Positions 42,633-54,560 of a stretch of DNA of 64,000 bases are shown in pieces (the first letter of the stretch is position 1; each line of letters opens with the position of its first letter). Under the pieces are notes generated by a model. The model worked only from the letters and a program-made list of their open reading frames with translations. It did not search any database and was not told the origin of the DNA. Source of the DNA: Viscum album (Eukaryota > Streptophyta > Magnoliopsida > Santalales > Viscaceae); the NCBI GenBank assembly GCA_963277665.1, contig OY728121.1, forward strand, positions 954,278,097-954,342,096. The letters run 5' to 3'. The translations under genes were made by a program, and so were the position numbers.

Positions 42633-45600
42633 ATGGAACAATGAAGTCAACATCAGTCATTATTGGATGATTGTGCTTGGATAAATCAACCCAGAAATCC
42701 AAACAGTTCTGGTTTAAATCCTATATATATTGAGGGAGTTGAATCTTTCTTATCATTTGCATCATCAAAATCAGAATATGTTTCAGAAGTCACAATTAAG
42801 TGTCCTTGTAAAAAATGTGCTCTAAGAATGTTTGGCACATTTGACAAGGTTGGGGGAAATCTCTTGCGGTTTGGTTTTCAACTAGATTATGTTTTTTGGT
42901 ATCAACACGGTGAACGCAGTTCCAGAGAAGATACAGATATCATGATTCTGGTTCTATCACGGTTTCAAAATTTAGTACCTGATGTTGCAGGTCTATCTAT
43001 TCAACAAACTAAAAATCAAGATGATATTAATGATTTAACTCCTGAGTTGGCACCATACGAATTTTATGAGTTGTTGATGTATGTTGAGGATGCATTATAT
43101 CCTGGTTTCAAGAAAAGAAAATTAGAAGAGGTTTCAAAATTTATGGCTATTAAATCAGATAATTCAATGTCAAACAACTGTTTTGATCAGATATTTTCTT
43201 TGGTTAAAACAATGTTACTTGAATGAAATGTGTTGCCTGCAAATTACTATTATAGAAAGACTTTGGTTCGTATTCTGGGCCTTAGTTATTGGAAGATTAA
43301 TGCATGTGTAAATGATTTCATCTTATATTCTGGTGAAAATGAATCATTGTATAGTTGACCCACATGTGGATAATTGAGGTATAAAGAATATCAACCAGAG
43401 AAGTATGGATCGATTCCTGTAAAACAGTTGAGATATTTCCCCCTTACACATAGGAAACAACGTTTATTTATGTCTCAGAACACAATGTCAATGATGTCAT
43501 GGCACAAAACCAATATTTCAACTGATAAAATCTTGAATCATCCATCTTATGGTGATTCATGGAAACACTTTGACCGTCCACATCCGTCTTTTTCTTTAGA
43601 AGCATGAAACGTGCAATTGAGTCTTTCTACTAATGGTTTTTGTCCATTTGGTTCTTATGGTAGTCAATATTTATGCTGTCATGTCTTTATAACTCCATAC
43701 AATTTACCTCCATGGATGTTGATGAAGGAGCCCTATATCTTTTTGACCTTATTAATCTTATGAAATCTGAAAAAGAATATTGATGTTTATTTTAAACCAG
43801 TGATTGATGAGTTAAAAGAATTATGGAGTAATTGTGTTAGTACATACGATGTTGCTACGAAACAAAATTTCATATTAAAAGCTACATTGATGTGGATGAT
43901 TAGTGACTATACGGCATATGAAATGTTATTTGGACGGATTACACATGGTTCGAAATCATGTCCTTACTGTATGAAAGATAAAAATGCCTTTATTCTCATA
44001 AATGGAAAAAAATATTTCTATTTTGGCTTTCATCGTAGATTTATTCCAACCGATAATCCTTTTTAAAGGAATAAATATCATTTCAGAAAAGGGAACAATT
44101 GAAAGGGATGAAACTCCAAAAATGATATCAGGTACAGAGTTAAAATTAGTTGTATTTTCATTACCTCCCATCATATTTGGGCCAACAGGAAACCAACATA
44201 AAATTCATGGCTTTGGGAAAGAACATAATTGGATAAAATAGATCATTTTTTGGGATCTTCCATATTGGTCTGCCACATGTTGGATGTTATGAATATTGAG
44301 AGGAACTATTTTGATAATTTATTTCATACAGTTTTGGATACACTAGGTATGACCAAAGATACTGTAAAAGCTCGATTAGATCTTGCCCAAATTTGTAGGC
44401 GACCGGAACTTGAACTATTTGAAAATATCAGATCACAGAGGTTAATGAAGGAAAAAAAGCTTATAAACTGTCCAAAGAGAGTTGCTTATTATTTTGTTAG
44501 TGGATTTCAGATTTGAGACTACAAGATGACCATGCTTTCAGTTTGGGAATATGTGTTAAGAATGGTCATATTACCGGATTTAAAAGTCATGATTGTCATG
44601 TTATAATGGAAATACTTATGCTGATTGGATTCGGAGGTTTGTTGAATTATATGATTTGGGATTCAATAACAGAGATATCATATTTTTTTCAAGACATTTG
44701 TGTAGTGACAAAAACTTACAATGCGCTAAGAAAACTGGAAGAAGATGTTGTTGTAAGTATATGTAAACTAGAAAAAATCTTTCTACCATCTTTCGTTGTC
44801 TCAATTGAACATCTGATATTACATTTTCCACATGAAGATAAATGTGGATGTCTAGTACATTTTTGATGGATGTAACCTTTCGAGAGATGTATGCAGAAAT
44901 TGAAGAAAAAAGTATGTAACAAAGCATCAGTTGAAGGCTCAATTTCTGAAGCCTATTTGCAAGAGGAAATTACTTTTTTATGCTCTCATTATTTTGAATA
45001 TGAATATCCCTAAAAACAAAACCAATTGGGATAGAAGGAGGGAAATTTTAATGAAGAAATGGACAATAAATTACTAGTTTTTAATCATCCAAATCTTGGC
45101 TTCGGTGCAGTTCAAGAACGATGGATTTCAGACGATGAACATCACAGAGCTCATACATATGTTCTGCTCAAATGTGAATAAATGACATCATTTTTACAAT
45201 GAGTAATTCTATCACTTATTATATAATTTATGTTACAATATGTAAACTTATTTTATTTGTAGGTTATATGATAATCATATCAAGAAAAAACTTCCACAAA
45301 TTACAACAACTGCTCTTGAATAACGCAGACAATTTTTCTTTTCTCAATGGTTTAAAAAACTGCTAACAAAAATTATTGATGGTTTAATATAAATTCAATT
45401 TACTATTTTTTATATTGATAATTGTTTTAAAAAATTTCAGGTGTCTCAAAATGCTGATAAAATTGATAAGAGAATATGTATATTATTTAACCCACCATCC
45501 AAAATGGTTAAATATTATAATGAATATGTGGTGAATAGTTTTTGATTTCGTACATGTTTATATGTGGAATAAAAAAACATTTAATAGTGGAGTTTGTTTG

Positions 45601-46188
45601 AGAGGATCGCATCATAGAGAAACTGAAGTTGACTTTTACGACATTCTGGATGAAAATATTGAGCTGTGTTTTCTAGGAAAGAATTACATAATGATGTTCA
45701 AATTTCAGTGGTAGGATACTGAGAGAGGCTTAAGTGTTCATCTGACTGATGGAATCGTCGATATTAAATATAAAAGTCTTCTTGTAGTAATTGAACCATT
45801 TTTAATGGTTCAACAGGCACATAAAATTTATTATGCAATGTACTATGCTACTTCAAGATACATGAGTGATTGGTGGAACATAATAAAAATGAAATCTCGG
45901 GAAAATTAGTTTACACAAACTGAATATGGTTCCACTGATGTAGAAGGAATTGAAATTTTTCAAGAGACTACTCAAAATCCATCTTCTTCACAAAGAGACT
46001 TGAATATCGATGATGACACCCCGCAATTAAGGGTCGATGGTAATGAAGATGTTAATGATATTACAAATGAATTTGAAATGACAAGAGATGATGAAACTGA
46101 AACTCTTATGGATATTGATGATGCCGTGAAAGAATATGAAGACATTGAAATAATCAGATATGAAGATGATGATGAAGGTCAATATTGA
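42633..46188 (+). pseudogene. CACTA-1 TNP2-like transposase
   Basis: This is the large transposase that would cut and move the element. The likely start ATG is at 42633; codon 4 is TGA, then the frame runs on through DDCAWIN. Domains in order: transposase-associated N-terminus (42663-42910, with CPCKKC); a core with LGLSYWKINACVNDFILY; the Transposase_21 region (about 43370-44500) with SWKHFDRPHPSF, YNLPPWM, VIDELKELW, THGSKSCPYCM and VMNIERNYFDNL; DUF4218 (about 44590-44990) with KSHDCHVIM and the PFERCMQKLKKKV block; and DUF4216 (about 45590-45860) with NSGVCLRG and HKIYYAMYYA. Two probable introns lie at about 45180-45262 and 45390-45440. An acidic tail ends at 46188. Stops at 43224, 43359 and elsewhere, plus frame shifts, make it non-functional. 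Confidence 0.9.
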
Positions 46189-46283
46189 CATAGTAAAATG
46201 CTGGTAATAATCATAACTGATATATATCTATATATAATAGTTATTTTCAACTATTTGCTAACAACAATCATGTTGTGTTTCAG
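46189..46283 (+). other. Intergenic gap or intron between the two CACTA-1 genes
   Basis: This is about 95 bp ending in a good acceptor, TGTGTTTCAG, directly before the ATG of the second gene. In CACTA elements the two products often come from one spliced transcription unit, so this may be an intron. Confidence 0.5.
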
Positions 46284-47757
46284 ATGGACCCTATTCTATT
46301 TTGTGAGTTACAGGAGGCTGAGCTACCATGGGATGAGGTGGAGGTGGCACAATCTTGCATGACTGATGATTCCTAAATCTATCCCCAAGCGACGTCTACA
46401 TCTTGGCTTTGATCCACGCACACGAAAGTATGGTAACCTGTATATTTTAGTTATATTTCATTAATTTATTTATATATATATATATTAATTGTTTGATTAT
46501 TTATTCTTTTTTCATAGTTTTTTTCATGTAGCTGTTGGACAAGGAAGCACCATCTTGCACAATTATTTTTCTTAGTCCTGGATCACATGGGAACATATAC
46601 CCATTGATGTACAACTTGAAATATTCAATCATTGGATGGTACATAAATAAATAATATTTATTTTGAAATTTATTTTATTAATAACTTGATATTATAAATT
46701 TTTTGTAGGTTTTATGGTATCCAATCGATGATAACATGCGTGACGCTATCCACATGGCCTGAGAGGCTTCTACGCGTGACCATTTCTATCAGTTTTTGAA
46801 CAATTTGAGAAGGACAACAATTAAGCAGGAGTGACAGATTTTGATGAGCTGTGTAGAGCCCACCGACCAGAGTACATTTCATCTCATGTTTTGGATGGAT
46901 TATGTTTACACTGGTTGGGTGGTGGATTTCAGAGGAGGTCTTTAGTGGTTCAGTAGAAATGGGGGAGACAGGAGGTGATGCATCAATCTGGTAGTCGTAC
47001 ATTCAGTCTGCATAAAGAGCATCTGGTAAGTATCTAATCTAAATATTTTATATAACTTTAAATTTAAATTGGAAATATTATATTTTTATAGGCAATCAAG
47101 CATCCCAATATTATGGAGTACGATGTTTATCGGAGGATGTACAGTGATCCAGCCACTGGAGAGATTAGAGGTGATCGCCAGTGTCAGATTGCGGTTAGTA
47201 TTATTATTTTTGGTTTGAAAATTAACTACATTTAATATTTTCACAAATTTAATTTCAAATTGGAATTGAAGGAGTCATATGAGGCTGCGACCTCTCAGAC
47301 ATAGACTGTGAGTGAGGAAGAGGCGACTGATCAGACTAGTGACCACCATTTCGATGAGGCGTTATGGATGCAGGAGACTCTGAATGGCTTTGAGAAGGGC
47401 CGAGATGTTGTTATCGGCTCTCATGTGACTCTTGGTACTTATTATGGTACTGCTAAGATATTGGCGTCCAGCTCAAGAGGAGCTCGTGGAGAGGCATCAT
47501 CTTCTTTCTCACAGTTTTAAGAGTAGTTGCGAACTTAGACTAAGCTTAAAAAGAGTTTGTAGAATCATCATGAAGAGATGTGTTAGCAGCAACAACAGCA
47601 ATAACAACATCCCGATGAGGAGATGCATCGATGGAAGCAGCAGCAGCATCACGAGCAGATGGAGTACATGTGTCATCTGACTCATAGTTTAGGGATAGAG
47701 TTTCCTCCACCATCTTCTACAGCTCCTCCACCTCCTTCAGAAGACAACCCCCAATGA
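46284..47757 (+). pseudogene. CACTA-1 second gene, Transposase_24-like
   Basis: This is the accessory transposase gene of the element. It starts MDPILFCELQEAELPWDE. A central part near 46830-47110 reads VTDFDELCRAHRPEYISSHVLDGLC, SGSRTFSLHKEHL and MEYDVYRRMYSDPATGEIRGDRQCQIA, which matches the plant En/Spm Transposase_24 family (HTPEYIS, GSxSFxxHK, VYRRMYxDP). Introns with GT/AG ends seem to lie at about 46438-46530, 46640-46708, 47020-47093 and 47193-47271. The C-terminus is glutamine-rich, then proline-rich (PPPSSTAPPPPSE), ending at 47757. Six in-frame stops (TAG or TAA) cluster at 47518-47612, several where the context suggests glutamine codons. Confidence 0.85.
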
Positions 47758-48240
47758 TTTTTTTATGTTATAAACATTTGAATTCAAGATTTGTTGTAAT
47801 ATTAACAATTTTCAGTTTCTGTTTTTTATATTGGTGTGAATATTGCATAATTTAATTTTTTTATATTTAATATTTTATTATTTCTTATTGATATTATATT
47901 TTTTCATTTTTGTTTATTTTACTAATAATAATAATAATAATAATATTTTATGATTTTTTTATATTTTTTTCTGAATATTGAGAATTTGAATTTTTTTTTA
48001 TTATTTTAACAATATTAATATTATTATTTTATTAAACATAATTTTATTAAATATATTTTTTATTATTATAATTTTTAATGTTTTTTATTTTAATAATAAT
48101 AATAATAATAATATTTTATGAATTTTTTATATATTTTTTGAGAATATTGAGAATATTTATATTTTTTATTTTTTTATTTTAATAATATTAATATTATTTT
48201 TTCAAAAATTATAATTTTATTAATTTTTTTACTTTGGTTA
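47758..48240 (+). repeat. CACTA-1 3' AT-rich region with a direct repeat
   Basis: This is very AT-rich sequence. A segment of (AAT)n followed by ATTTTATGA, TTTTTATAT and GAATATTGAGAAT occurs twice, at about 47925-48015 and 48095-48180, roughly 170 bp apart. No gene is seen. Confidence 0.8.
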
Positions 48241-48574
48241 TTATTTGCGACGGGATCCCATCGTAAATAGTTGAAATATATATTTTTAAATACTATTTAC
48301 GACATCACCAAGGGCCCGTCGCAAATACTATTTGTGATGGATCCATTACAAAAAGTTTATTTATATATAATGTACACAATGAGAGGATTATTTGCGATGA
48401 TGAAGTTCCCTATCACAAAAAATGGTTTTTGCAACTAGCCCATTGCAAAAAATGGTATTTGCAACACCGTTTTCTATAGCGAGCTATTTGTGATGGGACC
48501 CAATCGCTAATGCTTATTTGCGACAGGATCCTCTCGCAAATAGCCTATAGCAAATAGCACAAATTCAAATAGTG
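48241..48574 (-). repeat. CACTA-1 right terminal and subterminal repeats
   Basis: Copies of TATTTGCGACGGGA-type words lie near 48243, 48307, 48389, 48487 and 48511, in both orientations, ending with the terminal AATAGTG. An internal GTTTTCTATAGCG at 48469-48481 resembles the left TIR complement more closely than the outer end does. Confidence 0.82.
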
Positions 48575-49990
48575 TTATGAACTCTTTTTATGGTGGGGAT
48601 ACTATTTTTGAGTTTCCTCCCTTCTTTGAATACATTATTTATTTCAAAAACCTGTATTTCTTTCCTTTATCTATGAGGATGGTTTTTTAGGAAGGTTGAC
48701 ATTATTCCCAATGGTAGGTTCATACCAGCACATAAAATATGTAATGTGAAATGAAGCATTAATTTTGGTATCTATGATAGAGACACATCATAGCTAACTT
48801 TGTGTCTCATTCCTATACAATTTAGTAGATTAAGTCCGAACACCAGAAGTCTTATGCCTTGTTTCACACTCATCATGTTCCATAATAGAAATGGGATGAG
48901 GTATCCATGGATTTCATCAACATGTTACTATAAAACCCTCAAGGGAAGAATTACATATGGGTGGTGATTGATTTTCTAACTAAGTTGGCTCATTTCATTC
49001 TGATTTGATACACCACCACAGATGAGGATTTTGGAAAGCTATACATTCTGTAGGCTATGAGGTTTCATGGGGTTCCATATTTTATTGTCTTGGATAGGGA
49101 CCCTTGGTTTAAATCTTATTTTTTTAAATTACTCTCAATGGTGGTGTGTTCTCAAGTTCAATTGGGAATGACTTACCATACATATAAAAACTGAAAAACA
49201 AAGTGAACAATTCATAATTTTGAGGATAAGGTCCATGCTTTCATCATGGACCTTAGAGGATATTGAGATTGTAATTTGGGAATAGTTGAGATCTATTATA
49301 AAATTAGTTACTTTTAATCCATTATATTGGATATATTTTATTCTTTGTATGGTCAACCATGTAAATAATCACTTTGTTGGTTTCATGTGGGTGGAATTTC
49401 TCTTTTGGGAAAAAGAATTATTTTGGAGACATTAGTGAAAATTCATATTATTAATCAATGAATAGTGACATCTTAGAGTTTACATAAATATTAATGGATC
49501 ATCGAATATTTCACCTACAATTTTTAGCAGGTGACTGATTGTTTTTGAAATTTTATCCTCATTTGGTTCACTATTCGTTGGGAACTAAGGGAAATAAAAT
49601 ATGAGACACATGAGACCTTTTAACATCACTTACTAGATTTTGAAGGTGGATTATCTATTAGCTTTTCTATCTCAATTTACTTATATATATGATGTGTTCT
49701 ATATATATTAGTTTAGTAAGTATCATCATGATCCCTCTCATATGCTGAACTGGGAAGAGCTTAATTTGAACAAAATATGTCAGTAGTCAAATAAATATTT
49801 TATATTTTTAATTCTCAACAAAAAGTCGACATGGGAAATATATTTCATTTGTTATAGTATTTTGGTAGGATGAAAAATATTCTCATGAAATATGGGAATG
49901 AGAATAGATATTTAGGGAGAAATGGTCACTCATTTTATTTGGTTTGTCATGTTCATCTTGAAATTATTTTACTAGAAAGAACTTGATAGG
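48575..49990 (+). pseudogene. Gypsy-3 integrase
   Basis: This is an integrase relic directly after CACTA-1. The first 320 bp correspond to the linker and zinc finger but are badly damaged. The catalytic core is clear from 48900: WDEVSMDFINMLL (first Asp), GKNYIWVVIDFLTKLAHF, RFHGVPYFIVLDRDPWF (second Asp). After a frame shift comes TEKQSEQF, keeping the Glu of QTDGQSER, at about 49189-49212. Later, SIYPLYGQPC-like and SKYHHDPSHML stretches (49720-49755) match the C-terminal part, and a possible TWE near 49825 may be a chromodomain trace. Many stops. Confidence 0.83.
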
Positions 49991-49996
49991 GTGAAT

Positions 49997-51981
49997 TCTC
50001 ACATCCTAATTCTAGTTTTTCATTCATATATTCATTTTTTGGATATATTTTTATTTTAAATATTCTTAGATTGTTTCGGGTTTTTTGGATATTTTGGAGT
50101 TTTCTGGACATATGTACAATTAGCATATGATTAGGCCAAATCAAGTGACATTTATAGGAAACTATGTGTCTTGTGGTGGTTTGGGAGAAGGGTTTTTACA
50201 TGGTTGGTGAATGGTCTTACAAACCATGAGAGAAAACCATATAGCTACTCCATTGTACATAACCAAGTGTATAGTTATCAAAATTATGAGATCCAACTAT
50301 GTAGGTTATCTAATGTACATAAATGGGCACACAGTTGGCTCATAGTTTTTAAAAGTTTGTGATGGGAATTAAGCTATTTTAAAATTATTTTATGAACATG
50401 AAACTCCTCCTATTAACCACATTATTTCTCCTATATCTTAGGCTATGTATCATAGGGATTCCTCTTATAGATTTTGTAGATCCTAGCCCTTCAAGAGTGT
50501 GATTTTAATATACCATATGGTGTTGGTTCTAGGAAGCTTGAGGTAAGAACCCATTATTTATTATTATTCATTTTTATTCTAGATCTCCTTTACTTTTATT
50601 GAATGTAACCATAGATATCAGATGTTATGGATAAATTTATGTTTAATTTCATTATCTAATGGGGTTTTTTGTAGAAATTTTGTGATAAAGGAAGGTAGAT
50701 ATTGAATCTGCCTAGATCATTGTGTGATTCTTATGTAATTATCTTGGTAAGTGGGTTTTCTAATCTCTATTGATATTGATATTATTTAATATATGTTTCT
50801 TTATATGGGTTTCATGGTTTAGGGATCTCTTTTTTTATTAATATACTTCATTCCCCCATGGAGCATGGATACCTTTCAGTTATTGGGTATACCGAGTGTT
50901 TGTGGTATGTGGTTTCATTAAAAGATTTTGTTTTATAAACCATGCTTGTTTTCTCGTTTTATTTTTTTTATAAATTTTTTAATATAATTATCCATGATTA
51001 TTGAATCTATAAATTTTTGTATAATTTTATAAAATTAATTTCCCCTTTTTTATGGAAATGAATATGGATTTCAAATAATGTTTTATTATGAATTTGGGAA
51101 GCTTTATTATTGATGTGTAAAATTCCTTTATAATGATTTAAGATGTGAAAATAAAATACTCCAAGTGGTGTATGTTTGTGAAATTGAAATCCTCTAAGTG
51201 TGGGAAATGGAACATGGGAACCTATGGTACATAGGAGGGTGATATATTTGGGATCAGAATTCTAGGATGGTTTGTGACTATCTATCATGGATTTAAACTA
51301 CTGTTCAAACTAAACTATGGTCTGACAAGTGGTGTACAAGGTTGGATATCCTCCTATACCTAAGATAATTTTTATAAGGATTCATGTGCACTTATTAATC
51401 TATTCTCTAAGGTGCGATGATCCTAGATAACCTAGAACAAATTTTTCCTAGGACTCAGTCTTTATGTTTCTCTATTTTTGAATGTTTATTTTTTATTACT
51501 TTGGAAAACCAGTTCTATTTGGTTTTATAAACTATAATGAAAGGGTGAATTTCCATGTTATTTATGAAATGTGTACAACTGTATTTCATGATATTATTTT
51601 ATTTAAATGATTAAAATTAGATTAATTAGTTATTAATTCTTATCAATCACTTTGTGGGATCCCACCGGTTTTTTTTGTTCACACCTTGAAATTACCTTTT
51701 CATAAATGCTAATATTATTTTATCTAGTGTAGATAAAGGAATGGTGATGCATATTGGAATTAGGTATTTATATCTATAGGGTTTGAGATTTTATAGTTAC
51801 ATGGCATGATGTTGTCCCTCATATCACATGTAGATGGTTTTTTAATGTTCCAAGATATTTTGGTATGTTTGATATGGATTCAAACTTGTTTTTTCCATAT
51901 ACTCTTTATCTACAAGTGTATATTTTTTTATTAGCATGTTGAATTTATTTTATTTATTACACCTATTTATTATTTGGTTTA
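49997..51981 (+). repeat. Gypsy-3 3' LTR, first part
   Basis: This aligns with 11805-13830 of the 5' LTR. The start TCTCACATCC (probably once TG) follows a purine tract, GATAGGGTGAA. It is cut at 51981 by the copia-like LTR and continues at 53984. It carries repeated CCAT(A/G)TAG(C/T)TA-like words near 50160-50340, also present near 11960-12060 in the other LTR. Confidence 0.78.
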
Positions 51982-53978
51982 TTTAGGTTTCGTGTGCAAT
52001 ACAAGTGCGGGAGAGGTGGTGCCCAACTTTTCTTTTTTCCATAATCAATTATCAATCGAAGATCTATTTGATAATTAACAACATGATAAACAAAATTGAA
52101 TCAATGTAATTAGACAAAGGGTAATAATTCCAGACCCTAATAGAGGAGATTAACACATATTTTTTATAATTAATTTAATTAAATAATAATTACCCTTAAG
52201 GAATTCATTCTCTGTTGATGAGTTCGGGAACAGATCTATAATGAACTATTGTTGCGTCAAAGAATTCAAGGGTAGATTTCCTATAGGGGTGATCCACATG
52301 TGTTACACAAATCCCAAAACATCGCTGAATGAGTCTCCGGGTGCTAGCATGAAATATCCTTATGCTTGCATCGTCTGCCTTTGATTTACTTAAGAACTAC
52401 TTCCAAAGAGTTCTCCTTTATCTGGGGGAGGAGGATCATTGTCGTTATTGAGGGTGTTATTAGAAAAGGAATAACTCTTTAGTCTTGAGAGGGTTTTCTC
52501 CAATCCATTATGCACAACAACTTTAGATTGGCTTGGTTTAGCTTATGATAAAATAATATAATAGGGTATTTATATTTCTAGGGTTAGAATAAAATAATTT
52601 CACAAGGCCTTTATTAATTTATTTAATCCCAAAAAATCCCATGTCAAATAATAATAGTATTATTTTCCTTATTATTTCGTTCCACATGATTAACTTCTGG
52701 AATAAAATTAAATATTATTTAATCAAATAATATTGAATATTATTTTTTTCTCACCGAACCCCTAAACTTGGTCTACCAATCCTACAAAATATTTATTGGG
52801 CCTTGAATAATGTATATTTATTTATTTAATAAATATAACTACATTATTCTCCAATAAATACATAAGTATTATATTCACTAAATAGAATATAAATATTTAT
52901 TAAATATTTTCCACACAATATATTCTTTTGAATAACCAATGATAGAATAAATGTGACTAGTAATACATGAATAATTATAAAACCATGTATAAGAATAATA
53001 TTTATTCAACTTGTAAAATAATAAATTATTTAATTGATATTTTGGATACACTTAGTGTGTGACCCTCTAGGCCTCTCACTTTGTGCCATTAGGCCAACAT
53101 GCCTAAAGTCTAAGGACAACATCTAGAAACATTCTAATGCACCCATAGAGAAATAATTTAATGTCGGAATGACATTCCACCTCATACGAATGATTATAAT
53201 GTAATATAATGTCTCTATCTCAATATCTCTAATCAAGTAGTTGCATGCTAGTTCCATCAAACTATATGCTTGATATCTCTTTATTTGACTTCTCAGAAAT
53301 AGACCTTGCCTATAAAACACCATGTATATGGACTTATTTAGGATATATCATTTCCATCAATGGGAATGGGATATTAACTTATATTAATGAACAGAAGGGA
53401 TAAATCCTTTCTAACATTATTCATTAATGCAATATTACTCGTGACTTACACAACATATCCTACCTCACCGTGAACATCTATCGTCACAGTTTTCATAAAT
53501 ACATGAAATTTTGAAACTGATAATATATATTAATAATAATCTTAAAGTCTAAGGACCAATACACACGTCCACATATAGGAACATCCCATAAAACTTATAA
53601 ATGTGGATTTCTTACTGTCGAGTCTCATACTCATAATATCATACTGGGTATTACCATGGTAGTACACCATGAGAAGGTGCCTCAAAGTCCTATGAGTCTC
53701 CACCACTGATAGACTATATCATTTGTTTCCCTTAAAATTATATCATTGGACCATAGAACATATATTCAAGAATAGTGTCATTGCACTTCTAGGTTCTCAT
53801 CATAGTGAGGAACTACTATGAACTTTTTGTGCGACATCTATTCTTCGGACATTATCAAATACTATGTCACACATAAGAACAATCATGATGTGATAAGTAG
53901 TTAATTAATATTCAAAAAAATGAATACATGTTTATCATAAAGTACAAATAATTTGGATTTGGGGAACAAACTCCAATA
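51982..53978 (-). mobile_element. Probable Ty1/copia-type solo LTR, about 2.0 kb
   Basis: Read on the minus strand it begins TATTGGAGTTTGTTCCCC, close to the TGTTGGAG start common in plant copia LTRs. It lacks gag-pol and a second LTR. The 5-bp GTTTA at 51977-51981 and 53979-53983 looks like its target duplication. The Gypsy-3 LTR alignment, though weak, resumes on the right side. The terminal dinucleotides are not perfect TG and CA, so the left edge may shift by about 10 bp. The copia call rests on LTR style only. Confidence 0.62.
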
Positions 53979-53983
53979 GTTTA

Positions 53984-54251
53984 TTGTGGTAAACATGATT
54001 CTAAAATGTAGTTCTTGATGTTCGAGCACTTGTCTCATCCCTATATGTATGGGGAAATCAATTTGGGCATTACCAATGGCTGAATTGGATGTTCAGTTCA
54101 GGGATGACCCATATTGGTTAATGAAATTTCTACACAATGGGCATATATAAAAGGATGATACTTTCCTTTATCTAAATCATCTAATATTGATATGGATACT
54201 AATAAGGCAATAATATCCATGATTTAGAAAGTGTTCCTAAAGTATACTATT
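53984..54251 (+). repeat. Gypsy-3 3' LTR, last part
   Basis: A weak but co-linear match to 13820-14150 of the 5' LTR, for example AT(G/C)ATTC-AA-TTGATG, ATTACC-TGG and TCAGG-CCCAT. It ends before CATTA at 54252, the duplication that matches 11800-11804. Confidence 0.55.
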
Positions 54252-54256
54252 CATTA

Positions 54257-54560
54257 TCCTTTCACTTAAATAAAATTAGAGTATGGATTAGGATTTTTAA
54301 ACTAATTTACATTCCTCAAAAGTTGAAATTGGGTATATATAAAGTCAAATAGTCCATGGCCATCATACCATCTAATTCTTGTAAAGTGAGTACAATAAAA
54401 GTTTCTTGGATATTCTTCCTAAAAATGTTATTGGGAAAATAGTTATATATTTGATAAGTAGTTATTACACCACTTGATGTTTTCACCAACAACTCAACCT
54501 CTATATCGTTAGGTGATGTTGGAATATTTATGTTAAACATTTATGATATTAAAGAATATG
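54257..54560 (-). pseudogene. Gypsy-0 protease relic
   Basis: The minus strand at 54540-54316 reads VELLVKTSSGVITTY, then FIVLTLQELDGMMAMDYLTLY. This matches the PLVVSTPxGE flap region and DLIVLPMxxFDVILGMDWLSxY end of gypsy protease. The active-site DTG would lie just upstream and was not found. Only about 75 bp separate the block from the Gypsy-3 boundary, less than normal, so part of the protease-RT linker is lost. It continues as RT at 11804. Confidence 0.8.

Larger units (their letters stand above)
38951..48574 (+). mobile_element. CACTA-1, autonomous-type CACTA transposon, decayed
   Basis: This is about 9.6 kb. The left end starts CACTACAGAAAAAATAG; the right end, read inward, starts CACTATTTGAATTTGTG. 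The flanks are TCA and TTA, a one-mismatch 3-bp duplication. Subterminal zones at both ends hold many copies of TTTGCGACGGG-type words. Inside are a promoter-like TATA, a probable 3-kb 5' intron, a TNP2-like transposase and a second Transposase_24-like gene, all in plus orientation. This is the standard two-gene plan of plant CACTA elements. A TIR-like GTTTTCTATAGCG at 48469-48481 may be a second right end. Confidence 0.88.
11805..54251 (+). mobile_element. Gypsy-3, Ty3/gypsy element carrying four later insertions
   Basis: This plus-strand element has a 5' LTR at 11805-14152 and a diverged 3' LTR at 49997-51981 plus 53984-54251. The exact CATTA duplication at 11800-11804 and 54252-54256 marks its insertion into Gypsy-0. 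Coding order is gag (14430-15087 and 36631-36800), protease, RT, RNase H (to 38950) and integrase (48575-49990). Later insertions: CACTA-2 in gag, CACTA-1 between RNase H and integrase, and a copia-like solo LTR in the 3' LTR; Gypsy-2 and the GC-rich solo LTR sit inside CACTA-2. Without the insertions the element would be about 9.3 kb. The LTR pair is much more diverged by eye than the Gypsy-1 pair, so it is older. Confidence 0.82.
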
